Made by a program: the position numbers and the translations under genes. The notes under the pieces were generated by a model. The model was not told where the DNA came from, did no database searches, and saw only the letters and a list, made by a program, of their open reading frames with translations. A stretch of 30,235 bases of DNA from a virus. Shown here in pieces: positions 20,330-26,872 of the stretch (position 1 is its first letter; every line of letters starts with the position of its first letter). The stretch spans positions 1 through 30,235 of the IMG/VR virus record IMGVR_UViG_3300038436_000044. The stretch is one strand, 5' to 3'.

Positions 20330-20902
20330 ATGCTGCAATGGCCCGTACTCGATCAGATCAGGAAGGCCGTCTTCGGAGAGAAGGGAGTCTTTGGATCCGT
20401 AACCGATTTCGTCAACACCCGCTGGCCGCCCGACATGACCCCGCAGCAGAAGGCGGAAATAGAAAAAGCGCTCCGGGATTTCGAGGCGCAGCAGGAAGAG
20501 CGCCGGCAGAATTTCGCCATGACCATGGAGGCCCTCACCAACCAGGCGGAGGCGCAATTCAACGAGCGGACAAAAGAGCTCGAGGGCACGGCCGAGGACC
20601 TCAAGACGATCCCCATCCTCGGGCACATGATCATCTTCGTGCGGGGAGCGCTCCGGCCGGCCTGGTGCGTGGCTGCCATGTATTTCGACTGGCAGATCTT
20701 CACCGGCGCCTGGGGCGCCAAGCTCGTGGCAGTGGATCCCGGAGGCGGAGTCCGGATCACGCCCGAGGGATTCATTCTTATCATCATCAATTTTTTGGTC
20801 CTGGGTTTTATCTTCGGCGAGCGCACGCTCCGCAATGTGGTGCCGGCGATGCTCCCGATCGTTGAGCTCATCTGGGGCAGGAGACAGGAGGCGAACAAAT
20901 GA
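20330..20902 (+). CDS. 3-TM holin, GTA-holin type
   Basis: A 190-residue protein behind AAGGAGGGAAGAGCC. Residues ~20-85 are a charged helical region (MTPQQKAEIEKALRDFEAQQ). A hydrophobic stretch at ~95-120 (HMIIFVRGALRPAWCVAAMYF) and a further membrane helix, FILIIINFLVLGFIFGERTL, follow. The R-P-x-W motif after the first helix and the G-E-R-T/R-T-x-x-K-like end are the marks of the 3-TM holin family that releases gene-transfer agents and many phages. It would open the inner membrane to let out the M23 enzyme. It overlaps the fibre gene by 4 nt. Confidence 0.75.
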   Translation: MLQWPVLDQIRKAVFGEKGVFGSVTDFVNTRWPPDMTPQQKAEIEKALRDFEAQQEERRQNFAMTMEALTNQAEAQFNERTKELEGTAEDLKTIPILGHMIIFVRGALRPAWCVAAMYFDWQIFTGAWGAKLVAVDPGGGVRITPEGFILIIINFLVLGFIFGERTLRNVVPAMLPIVELIWGRRQEANK

Positions 20903-22194
20903 CAGTACCATCGAGCGCGGCGCGAAACGAGTATGTGTGCGACGGGAGCCAGGTTGTTTTTCCCTACACCTTTAAGATCCTGGTCGAGGGCCATCTCCGG
21001 GTGATCCTCCGCGACTCCGGAGGGGCCGAGACGGTGCTCACCCTCACCACGGATTACACCGTGAGCGGCGTGGGCGCGGCCGGCGGCGGCAACGTGACCA
21101 CTGTGGCCACTTATTCGAGCGACCACCGGCTCGTGATCCTCCGCGATGTCACGGTGGAGCAGGGCACGGACTACGTGGAGAACGACTCCTTTCCAGCCCA
21201 GAGCCACGAGGACGCCCTGGACAAGCTCACCATGATCGTTCAGAGCCTCAAGGAGGAGCTCGGCCGGTGCCTCAAGGTCCCGAGGAGTTCGCTTCTGTCC
21301 GGAGCGAGTCTCGAGCTCAACGCATCGGCGGACCGCGTGCTCGGCTGGAACGCCTCCGAGAACGCACTCACCAACATCGCGGCGACGCTCCTCACCGTGA
21401 CCGACTTCGCGAACCTTTACACCGACTACGCAAACGACCTGGCCGCGGCCGTGCTGGCCATCGGCTCGGCCGGCAAGACGATTGTGGTGGACCGCGACAC
21501 CACAGTGAGCGAGCACCTCACGGTCCCCGACAACATCACGCTTCTGATCATAAACGGGGCCTGGATCAGCGTCGCCGCCGGCAAGGTCCTGACGATCTAC
21601 TCGCCGGCGCACGTGATTGCTCCCTTGTCCAAGCGCATTTTTATCGGATCCGGATCCGTGGCGTTTTACACCGCCTATGGCTTCAGGAGTGAGCTATGGG
21701 ACGCCACAGGCGCCGCCGTGGTGCCGGGCCTCATTAAGGTGAGCGACCCCACCGAAGACGAGCACGCTCTCAACAGGCAGACGGGCGACGGCCGGTATGA
21801 CCGGCTCCCGACCCTCTACACCGCCAAGGTGACAGGGTTCGGGAACATAAGCAGCGCCAACGTGGAAGTGCTCGAGCTCAACGTGGGGACCGTCGCGGAG
21901 GATCAGAAGCTGCTTATCAGCTTCTACTTCGAAGGTTACAAGGATACCGACGGTTATGTCGATATCGGCTTCGTGAAGAAAAGCGGCACCAGCGGCAACA
22001 TCAAGGTGGGCCAGGATATGAGCTCCACCCTTAACCGCTATTGGGCAAAAACCGGGTACGATTTCGTAATGGCAGGCTCAATCATGGCCAGGGCGGGCTC
22101 GGCCGGCACGCTCGTGCTCAAAATGAGCGTGGGGTGCGTTGTGGGCGGATACGTCTCCGGAACCAGGATTGAGATGTCCGTGCACAAATTCTAG
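20899..22194 (+). CDS. Tail fibre with T7-type N-terminal domain
   Basis: A 431-residue protein. Residues 1-125, NEYVCDGSQVVFPYTFKILV, LTTDYTVSGVGAAGGGNVTT, LVILRDVTVEQGTDYVEND and FPAQSHEDALDKLTMIVQSL, match the T7 tail-fibre N-terminal domain that docks on the nozzle. A mid-region has short beta repeats and a neck, and the last ~150 residues, ending VSGTRIEMSVHKF, are a beta-rich receptor-binding or trimerisation domain. No catalytic motif is visible. It stops with TAG at 22192. Its last 117 bases are also read on the other strand by the end of a small immunity-operon gene. It is short for a fibre; the large beta-helix protein at 5036 may complement it in glycan recognition. Confidence 0.85.
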   Translation: MTVPSSAARNEYVCDGSQVVFPYTFKILVEGHLRVILRDSGGAETVLTLTTDYTVSGVGAAGGGNVTTVATYSSDHRLVILRDVTVEQGTDYVENDSFPAQSHEDALDKLTMIVQSLKEELGRCLKVPRSSLLSGASLELNASADRVLGWNASENALTNIAATLLTVTDFANLYTDYANDLAAAVLAIGSAGKTIVVDRDTTVSEHLTVPDNITLLIINGAWISVAAGKVLTIYSPAHVIAPLSKRIFIGSGSVAFYTAYGFRSELWDATGAAVVPGLIKVSDPTEDEHALNRQTGDGRYDRLPTLYTAKVTGFGNISSANVEVLELNVGTVAEDQKLLISFYFEGYKDTDGYVDIGFVKKSGTSGNIKVGQDMSSTLNRYWAKTGYDFVMAGSIMARAGSAGTLVLKMSVGCVVGGYVSGTRIEMSVHKF

Positions 22195-22371
22195 AGATTT
22201 TTCGCGTGCTTCCTTTGCGTTCTTAATCCATCCTCTCCGGATGTCAACGTAACTGACCCCGTTGTGTTTCAGGAGCACATAGAAGAGATCTAGAAGTGTG
22301 CCCCAATCCTCAACGCTGTCCGTTTCTTCGAGGACCATGTCCCGAAGTTCTTCCACACTCGGGAAAGGCAT
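22078..22371 (-). CDS. Small helical protein (paralogue A), extended antisense into the fibre gene
   Basis: A 97-residue protein whose first ~62 residues (MPFPSVEELRDMVLEETDSV, DWGTLLDLFYVLLKHNGVSYV) are clearly related to the protein encoded at 22736-22924 (V-x-E-L-K/R-D-x-V-L-x-E ... D-W-x-L-L-D-L-Y/F-Y). The remaining ~35 residues (residues 63-97) have no counterpart and are read from the antisense strand of the fibre gene's 3' end. So the original gene was ~62 codons, lost its stop, and now runs on. GGGGTGA lies five bases before the ATG. It is the last gene of the leftward operon. Function unknown; a phage-accessory or regulatory role is only a guess. Confidence 0.65.
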   Translation of the reverse strand: MPFPSVEELRDMVLEETDSVEDWGTLLDLFYVLLKHNGVSYVDIRRGWIKNAKEAREKSLEFVHGHLNPGSGDVSAHNAPHAHFEHERAGRARPGHD

Positions 22372-22484
22372 TTTCGTCACCCCGGATTGTCGTCTGTTTG
22401 CGATGCAGACAGAAGGCAGCAGGGCTTGAGGTAAAAGCATAAAGCGTGCCGCGACCGCGAGTTTCCTGAAATGACACAAAATTC

Positions 22485-22498
22485 GCCCGCCGGCGGGC
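22485..22498. repeat. GC palindrome upstream of paralogue A
   Basis: GCCCGCCGGCGGGC is a perfect 14-bp palindrome. It lies in the 162-base gap between the paralogue A gene and the zinc-ribbon gene. No other structure, and no convincing promoter, is visible in that gap. Confidence 0.4.
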
Positions 22499-22533
22499 CG
22501 GATCTCCGCGAAAAGTAGCTTATTGGGAAACTT

Positions 22534-22734
22534 TCAGGCTGCCGAAATTCGACTTTTTTGACGAGAAACGGCAGGTTCGGGCTGGTGGGGAGCGTAGTGC
22601 TTCATGATGAAGCGGAGGCCGGCGCAGCAGGGAGCGCAAAGATGCCAGTCGCGATGAAAGAAATGAAGCGCGTACAGGAGCGGACCCTCTCTGTGGCAGT
22701 TATCGCACTTGACCCCGAAAAAGGTATCCGCCAT
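22534..22734 (-). CDS. Small zinc-ribbon-like protein, 66 aa
   Basis: A 66-residue protein, MADTFFGVKCDNCHREGPLL and on, with a C-x2-C pair (C10, C13) and a second pair in HLCAPCCAGL, 22 residues later. His residues (HFFHRDWH) lie between. Two C-x2-C pairs suggest a zinc ribbon. AGGA lies eight bases before the ATG; one base separates it from the stop of the previous gene in the operon. Basic residues at the end may contact nucleic acid. No family is named with confidence. Confidence 0.6.
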   Translation of the reverse strand: MADTFFGVKCDNCHREGPLLYALHFFHRDWHLCAPCCAGLRFIMKHYAPHQPEPAVSRQKSRISAA

Positions 22735-22735
22735 T

Positions 22736-22924
22736 TCAGTTCCTGCAGTTCTGCCAGAGCTTGATCTGGGCCATGTCGAGGCGAATCCTGGCCGCCCGGA
22801 TCCGGACGTAACTCTGTCCGCGACTTTTCAGGATCGCGTAATAAAGATCCAGGAGAAGCGGCCAATCGGTCGTGCCCTTGACTTCATCCAGGACCTGGTC
22901 CTTCAATTCCTGCACCGTCCACAT
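22736..22924 (-). CDS. Small helical protein (paralogue B), 62 aa
   Basis: A 62-residue protein, MWTVQELKDQVLDEVKGTTD, then WPLLLDLYYAILKSRGQSYV and RIRAARIRLD. It is a paralogue of the first 62 residues of the gene at 22078-22371, with the same spacing of the E-L-x-D, D-W-x-L-L-D-L and S-Y-V motifs. It is all-helical by appearance. Its ATG follows the preceding gene's TGA with no gap, so it is translationally coupled. Function unknown; a duplicated small phage protein in a repressor operon is consistent with an immunity-linked accessory role. Confidence 0.65.
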   Translation of the reverse strand: MWTVQELKDQVLDEVKGTTDWPLLLDLYYAILKSRGQSYVRIRAARIRLDMAQIKLWQNCRN

Positions 22925-23131
22925 TCAAAGGACTCCCATGGCCTTGTAACGGACGACAAGGGCTTTCGCCCACGCCGCGAGATTCCGAGGCTTGGGGCAG
23001 ACCTCCAGGGGCTGCAATGTGTCGATCCGGCGCCCGGCGGTTTTATACCCGAGGGTGCAGTCCATGACCCCGATCCGGCGATTGAACTGCATGGCGTGAC
23101 AACCCCGGCAGGATTTCTTCATCCGATCCAT
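22925..23131 (-). CDS. Small Cys-containing protein, 68 aa
   Basis: A 68-residue basic protein, MDRMKKSCRGCHAMQFNRRI and on, with C-x2-C at C8/C11, another Cys at C25 (VMDCTLGY) and one at C45 (EVCPKPR). Four spaced cysteines suggest a metal-binding, ferredoxin-like or zinc-knuckle protein. Its ATG overlaps the repressor stop codon (TGATG), so it is co-translated with the repressor. Similar short proteins (C-x2-C ... C-x3-G-Y ... C-x-K-P) are recurrent in phage genomes. Role unknown. Confidence 0.65.
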   Translation of the reverse strand: MDRMKKSCRGCHAMQFNRRIGVMDCTLGYKTAGRRIDTLQPLEVCPKPRNLAAWAKALVVRYKAMGVL

Positions 23132-23688
23132 CAGTGCACCGTGGCCGGTATCCCGGTGATTTCCGGGAACGGCAGAAAGAGGTTATCGATTCTGGGATCC
23201 GACTCTTTGAGATCGAGCACAAGCTGTTGCGGCTGGCCCAGGACGGCCCCTACCAGATTTAGCCAGGTTCTGATAATATATATTATTGTCAACTTCCGGG
23301 CCTGCATCTCCTCCGGGTCAAAAGGAGAGGGGAAACCCAGATGATGCCGTGCTTCCTCGGCGCTGATCTCTGAAGAACGGCCAGCAACCGCACGCCGCAA
23401 ATTCCCCATAAACTCATCTTCGAACTGCTGCTTCAACACCATGTACTTCTGATGTAAATCCGGCTCGGCTTCTCTTAAGAAATCGAGAAACCATGAAAGA
23501 TCAATATCCAGGGCTCGAGTGATAGGATGTAGTTTTTCAATAGGGATGGGAGTCAGTCCTAATTCGATATTATTGATCGTACCGATGCTGCGATATCCGA
23601 GGCGTTCGGAAAGCGCCTGCAATGTCAAGCCTTTGGCATTTCGTTTTGATTTGATCAGCCTGCCTACGTCTTTTCTGCTGCTGCCCAT
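23131..23688 (-). CDS. XRE-family repressor (CI-like)
   Basis: A 185-residue protein. Residues ~8-65 form an XRE helix-turn-helix: GRLIKSKRNAKGLTLQALSE, RLGYRSIGTINNIELGLTPI, then LHPITRALDIDLSWF. The C-terminal ~120 residues are helical with no S24/LexA-type Ser-Lys catalytic pair, so RecA-stimulated self-cleavage is not expected. It reads leftward from a promoter opposite the Cro-like gene, giving a lambda-like switch. AAGGGG lies before the ATG. It heads an operon of four small genes. The predicted role is maintaining lysogeny by binding operators in the 23689-23851 gap. Confidence 0.78.
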   Translation of the reverse strand: MGSSRKDVGRLIKSKRNAKGLTLQALSERLGYRSIGTINNIELGLTPIPIEKLHPITRALDIDLSWFLDFLREAEPDLHQKYMVLKQQFEDEFMGNLRRAVAGRSSEISAEEARHHLGFPSPFDPEEMQARKLTIIYIIRTWLNLVGAVLGQPQQLVLDLKESDPRIDNLFLPFPEITGIPATVH

Positions 23689-23851
23689 TTTTACCCCTTT
23701 GTTTTGCTAGACAGAATAAAGTAATTCAAGGTGTTGTCAAGCAGAAAAGCTGCTTTGTAAAAAAAAAGATATCGGAAATACAAATAAAGCTTGACAAGCC
23801 ACAACCGCTAGTATTTACTAGGCTCGCGTAACACAATTCAGGAGGATGCAG
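23689..23851. promoter_or_regulatory. Divergent immunity control region
   Basis: This AT-rich gap holds two opposed promoters. Rightward: TTGACA at 23791-23796 and a candidate -10 TTTACT at 23814-23819 (17-base spacer). Leftward: TTGACA read on the minus strand at 23740-23735 with TATTCT 16 bases further. Both -35 boxes lie in a mirrored 9-bp sequence, TTGTCAAGC (23734-23742) and GCTTGACAA (23789-23797). CTAGTA-TT-TACTAG (23808-23821) overlaps the rightward -10 and is the best operator. AAGCAG-N5-CTGCTT (23739-23755) abuts the leftward -35. Which protein binds which site is inference. Confidence 0.65.
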
Positions 23852-24061
23852 ATGGGCAAAGAAATGACGCCTTTCGGCCGCAAGCTGGAGCTGCTAATGG
23901 CAAGGCGCGGAATGAATCCTGGCGAGCTATCGAAAAAAATAGGGATTTCGGTGAGAAATGTATGCCAGCTCAAGCGCACCGCCAAGCCTCGTCCCAAAAC
24001 AATCTATCTTTGCGCCCAGGCGCTCGGGGTGGATGTGGAATTTTTTTTGGATCTCGATTAA
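23852..24061 (+). CDS. Cro-like HTH protein
   Basis: A 69-residue helix-turn-helix protein. FGRKLELLMARRGMNPGELSKKIGISVRNVCQLKRTAKPRPKT in part gives the HTH pattern, with the recognition helix around ISVRNVCQL, and the end ALGVDVEFFLDL is typical of XRE proteins. GGAGG at 23841-23845 sets the start at ATG 23852; the ATG at 23846 directly touches the Shine-Dalgarno and is unlikely. It is divergent from the repressor and is the first rightward early gene, so it acts as Cro: it shuts off the repressor promoter and favours lytic growth. Size and position both fit. The following gene is on the opposite strand. Confidence 0.75.
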   Translation: MGKEMTPFGRKLELLMARRGMNPGELSKKIGISVRNVCQLKRTAKPRPKTIYLCAQALGVDVEFFLDLD

Positions 24062-24094
24062 TACTGCCAAGCAAGTAAGGGGGCGAAGATGCGC

Positions 24095-24268
24095 TCAATC
24101 ATCCTGCCTGGCCACGGGCTCCAGTCGCACATCTTTGATTTTGTAAACGACGACTCTCTTCTCCGAATCGGAGTAAAGCCGGACCTTGACGTGCCTCGGC
24201 AGCGCCATGATTACGAATCCCGTCCCGTCCGGAGTACGCACATGATCCCATGGTTTGAAGGCGCTCAT
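24095..24268 (-). CDS. Small SH3-like protein, 57 aa
   Basis: A 57-residue protein in the minus strand: MSAFKPWDHVRTPDGTGFVI, then MALPRHVKVRLYSDSEKRVV and VYKIKDVRLEPV, ending QDD. The alternation of strands (D-H-V-R-T-P-D-G-T-G-x-V / V-x-V-R-L-Y-S / V-V-Y-K-I-x-D-V-R-L) is that of a small SH3-like barrel, as in KOW/tudor-type phage proteins. Its start is three bases from the stop of the upstream exported-protein gene (TAA CCC ATG), forming a two-gene unit. A longer reading on the other strand (24089-24598) is judged a shadow. Confidence 0.6.
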   Translation of the reverse strand: MSAFKPWDHVRTPDGTGFVIMALPRHVKVRLYSDSEKRVVVYKIKDVRLEPVARQDD

Positions 24269-24271
24269 GGG

Positions 24272-24715
24272 TTAATCCTGCTTTTTGGGCTGTTTCATGG
24301 CCCGTTCGTAGGCGTTCCGGATGCTCTCGTTTATCTCATCCCAATGATCGTAGTAAGCGGCATACAGGCAATGGCTTTGAAGCAGCAACTGTTTTGCGAG
24401 GAGAGCCTCTCGTTCGGACTCGATTGGATGATTGGTGATTTGTTCCGCGATCTCCTTAGTGGGGCGATAGCATTCATTCCGAGCCATGAATTCCCAAAAT
24501 GTCACCAGGAAATCCGCTGTTTTAAAATCCAGTTCAGCAAGAATTTTCAGTTTGTCGAGAACGCTTTCATCGCTTTTCAAGTAGTGCGACACCATTGAAT
24601 ATCGGCTTAAAAACAGGCTGAAAACATCCGCTTTTTCAGCAGAAAAACCAGGAGAAACCACGAAAAAAATAATGAGAACCACGAGCCGCAAGACTATCAG
24701 TTTTTTCTTGTTCAT
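24272..24715 (-). CDS. Exported helical protein with signal peptide
   Basis: A 147-residue protein. Residues 1-26, MNKKKLIVLRLVVLIIFFVV then SPGFSA, form a classic signal peptide with a cleavage site before EKAD. The mature ~120 residues are helical (DVFSLFLSRYSMVSHYL, LDKLKILAELDFKTADFLVTF, EREALLAKQLLLQSH). AGGAGGTG lies before the ATG on the minus strand. The DNA is AT-richer than the late genes. It stands opposite to early transcription between the Cro-like gene and the early operon, which suits a lysogeny-expressed accessory (moron) gene acting in the periplasm. No family is recognised. Confidence 0.65.
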   Translation of the reverse strand: MNKKKLIVLRLVVLIIFFVVSPGFSAEKADVFSLFLSRYSMVSHYLKSDESVLDKLKILAELDFKTADFLVTFWEFMARNECYRPTKEIAEQITNHPIESEREALLAKQLLLQSHCLYAAYYDHWDEINESIRNAYERAMKQPKKQD

Positions 24716-24789
24716 AACCACACCTCCTCGTCGTTTTTCCGGGGAGGATAACAAAAACAGCGTCAACATTCAAACCAAAGGAGGGATCT

Positions 24790-25182
24790 ATGACACCCGA
24801 ACAAATCGCAAGAGTGGCCCACGAAGTAAACCGCGCTTATTGCCAGGCGCTTGGCGACAACTCGCAAGTACCCTGGGAGGAAGCGCCGGAATGGCAGAAA
24901 ACGAGCGCAATAAAGGGCGTGATCCATCATTTGAACAATCCGGAAGCGGGCCCGGAATCCTCTCACGAGATGTGGCTCGCCGAAAAGGCGGCCACCGGCT
25001 GGAAGTACGGCCCGGTCAAGGATCCGGACAGGAAAGAACACCCGTGCTTTGTCCCCTTCAGTGAACTTCCCGTGGACCAGCAGGCAAAGGATTACCTGTT
25101 TCGCGGCGTTGTATTGGCCTTGGCGCCGTCAACGGCACCAGGGCCGGACTTTGTTCGTCGCCAGGGTTCGCCATATCGTTAA
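24790..25182 (+). CDS. RyR-domain-like phage protein
   Basis: A 130-residue protein starting MTPEQIARVAHEVNRAYCQALGD, then VPWEEAPEWQKTSAIKGV, HEMWLAEKAATGWKYGPVKD and a closing DQQAKDYLFRGVVLAL. This is the RyR (ryanodine-receptor-type) repeat found in many phage and bacterial proteins: the P-W-E-x-A-P-x-W-Q-K ... H-x-x-W ... G-W-x-Y-G-x-x-x-D pattern is diagnostic. The biochemical role in phages is unknown. AAAGGAGGGATCT precedes the ATG, so it is the first gene of the rightward early operon. The last ~20 residues lie beyond the domain. Confidence 0.82.
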   Translation: MTPEQIARVAHEVNRAYCQALGDNSQVPWEEAPEWQKTSAIKGVIHHLNNPEAGPESSHEMWLAEKAATGWKYGPVKDPDRKEHPCFVPFSELPVDQQAKDYLFRGVVLALAPSTAPGPDFVRRQGSPYR

Positions 25183-25206
25183 ACGTGCCGGCAAGGAGAA
25201 ACGGAC

Positions 25207-25461
25207 ATGCCGATAAAGAACAGGCTCATCGATCTTAACGATCATCTCTTTGAGCAGATGGAGAGGCTGAACGATGACGAATTGTCCGGTGAAGCCTTGA
25301 CCCAGGAAATCACCCGGGCCAAGGCTATGTCGTTCGTCGCGTCCCAGATCATCGGCAACGCCCGGCTGGCCCTGGATGCTCAAGTGGCGATCAACGACGG
25401 CCTTCTCAAGAATCCGCCCAAGATGCTCGGCCTGGAGGGCTACAAGGATGAAGAGGCGTAG
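25207..25461 (+). CDS. Conserved phage hypothetical protein, 84 aa
   Basis: An 84-residue helical protein, MPIKNRLIDLNDHLFEQMERL then NDDELSGEALTQEITRAKAM and IIGNARLALDAQ. This sequence is typical of a small conserved protein found in many Gram-negative phages and prophages near the replication or regulation genes. Its function is unknown, as far as I know. AAGGAG lies before the ATG. It ends with TAG and overlaps the HNH gene by 14 nt. Confidence 0.75.
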   Translation: MPIKNRLIDLNDHLFEQMERLNDDELSGEALTQEITRAKAMSFVASQIIGNARLALDAQVAINDGLLKNPPKMLGLEGYKDEEA

Positions 25462-26278
25462 GCCGGCCAATTACACCGCCGGGCAGTTGAACTTTCTGCG
25501 TGACGGGTACATGCGCATGAATGTCAGAGACCTGACCGCGGCATTCAACCACTGGTACCGTACCCTCAAGACGGAAACCGCGATTCGCTCGGCTCTTGCA
25601 AACCATCATATCCGCTGCGGCCGGGCGCATAAGAACCGACTCATAGAGACCCGCTTGAGGATTTTCACCGAAACCCAGATCCGGTTCCTGCGTGACAATT
25701 ATCCGGGTCGAAGCCTCCGGGACCTGGCCGGTTTGTTCAACCTCGTTTTCAACGATACCAAGACAGTACTGCAGATCCGGAGCGCGGTGCATAACCGGGG
25801 CATCACCTCCGGCCGGACAGGTTATTTCCCGAAGGGGAATAAACCCTGGAACGCCGGCACCAGGGGCGAAGGTCTCACCGGCCGGAACAAGACGACCTTC
25901 GAGAAAGGCAATATCCCTCCGAACCGCAAGCCCTTGGGCTCGGAGCGCATAACCCGTGATGGATACATAGAAATAAAGATCGGACAGCGGGATCCATATA
26001 CCGGGTTCCCCACCCGTTACCGGCTGAAACACGTGCACATCTGGGAAGAAGCGAACGGCCCGGTCCCGGCCGGCCATTGCCTGATATTTGCCGACGGGAA
26101 TTCGCTCAACTGCGAGCCCGGGAACTTGTTGCTCGTCTCGAGGGCCGAGCTGCTTCTTTTGAATCAGTATGGCTACAAGACGGCGCCGGCAGAAATCAAA
26201 CCGAGCATCCTGGCGCTGGCCAGGCTCAAAGCCAGCGCATTCTCCAAACAAAAAATGCACAAAAGGAGCGGCTCATGA
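25448..26278 (+). CDS. HNH endonuclease with tandem DNA-binding repeats
   Basis: A 276-residue protein. Residues 9-60 and 73-123 are two related repeats (F/Y-T-x-x-Q-x-x-F-L-R-D-x-Y ... L-R/T-A-x-F-N ... I-R-S-A-x-x-N-x-x-I), which look like helical DNA-binding units. A basic linker, KGNKPWNAGTRGEG and FEKGNIPPNRKP, follows. Residues ~165-240 form an HNH_3-type nuclease: RDGYIEIKI, HVHIWEEANGP, AGHCLIFADGNSLNCEPGNLLLVSR, with H195, H197, H210 and N218 as candidate metal/catalytic residues. It is a free-standing homing-type or packaging-linked HNH. It overlaps the preceding gene by 14 nt and the following ATG. Confidence 0.8.
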   Translation: MKRRRPANYTAGQLNFLRDGYMRMNVRDLTAAFNHWYRTLKTETAIRSALANHHIRCGRAHKNRLIETRLRIFTETQIRFLRDNYPGRSLRDLAGLFNLVFNDTKTVLQIRSAVHNRGITSGRTGYFPKGNKPWNAGTRGEGLTGRNKTTFEKGNIPPNRKPLGSERITRDGYIEIKIGQRDPYTGFPTRYRLKHVHIWEEANGPVPAGHCLIFADGNSLNCEPGNLLLVSRAELLLLNQYGYKTAPAEIKPSILALARLKASAFSKQKMHKRSGS

Positions 26279-26457
26279 GACCTGAAGATAAGCGCAAGGT
26301 GGCAATGTGGTTGAGAGACCGGATCGAGGTGCACAAGGTTCGACTCCATGGCCTCTCGCCGGCGCTCCGCCTGGCGATGGAGGGCCACATCCTGAAGCTC
26401 GAAAAAACGGCCGAGGAACTGGAGGCCCAGGCAAAGGAGGCAGAGGCAAGAGCATGA
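26275..26457 (+). CDS. Small helical protein, 60 aa
   Basis: A 60-residue, highly charged protein, MRPEDKRKVAMWLRDRIEVH then KVRLHGLSPALRLAMEGHIL and KTAEELEAQAKEAEARA. It is one or two long helices. AAAGGAG precedes the ATG, which overlaps the HNH stop codon. No family is recognised. It is part of a chain of very short early genes. Confidence 0.6.
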   Translation: MRPEDKRKVAMWLRDRIEVHKVRLHGLSPALRLAMEGHILKLEKTAEELEAQAKEAEARA

Positions 26458-26684
26458 ACCAGGAAACACGAAGGATGAACGAGGTCGAGCTCACGAATAT
26501 CGAGCTGCTGGTGATCGTCGGAAATCTGATACTCGCCCTGCGGCTGCGCTATCCGGAAAATGGTGCGGAGTCATCCGCAATAGCGCGTAAGCTCGCGAAC
26601 CGCTTCGCGAAGATCCTGATCGCCAACGAAATCCCGATTCCCACGGAGGTTATCAAGGAATGGAGGAAGGAGATCGATCTGTGA
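26454..26684 (+). CDS. Small hypothetical early protein, 76 aa
   Basis: A 76-residue protein, MNQETRRMNEVELTNIELLV and on, predicted helical with a hydrophobic middle (IVGNLILALRLRY) that is too short and charged to be a membrane helix. AAAGGAGG lies within the previous gene. It overlaps the previous stop by 4 nt and the next start by 4 nt. No family is recognised. Confidence 0.55.
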   Translation: MNQETRRMNEVELTNIELLVIVGNLILALRLRYPENGAESSAIARKLANRFAKILIANEIPIPTEVIKEWRKEIDL

Positions 26685-26872
26685 ACGAAGCGAGCTATGT
26701 CCCGAATTGGTGTGAGTATGCCGGCGGCTACGGCCGGCCGGTGCATCCGGATGCGTGCGCCTGGCACGCGGAGAAACAGGATCCGGCGTGCCGGGCGTGC
26801 GAGGTGTTCAAACGTCTCACCGGAGGAGGCGGCAATGGTGCGATCGGTGTGGAAAGCGAGGCGAAAACATAG
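26681..26872 (+). CDS. Small Cys-rich protein, 63 aa
   Basis: A 63-residue protein with a GTG start overlapping the previous TGA (GTGA). An ATG at 26660 is an alternative start. Cysteines at NWCEYAG, DACAWH and DPACRACEVF suggest a zinc-binding knuckle. The tail is Gly-rich and may be disordered. It stops with TAG and overlaps the next gene by 38 nt. No family is recognised. Confidence 0.55.
   Translation: MNEASYVPNWCEYAGGYGRPVHPDACAWHAEKQDPACRACEVFKRLTGGGGNGAIGVESEAKT

Noticed and set aside
20899-22194. Diversity-generating retroelement acting on the fibre, as in BPP-1
   Set aside because: No reverse transcriptase gene and no template/variable repeat pair is visible in the window.
22195-22533. 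Terminator at the end of the late operon
   Set aside because: No stem followed by a U-tract is seen; converging genes overlap instead, and the GC palindrome at 22485 has no T-run.
24089-24598. Plus-strand open frame of 169 codons
   Set aside because: It is antisense to two better genes, one with a signal peptide and strong ribosome-binding site and one with an SH3-like pattern.
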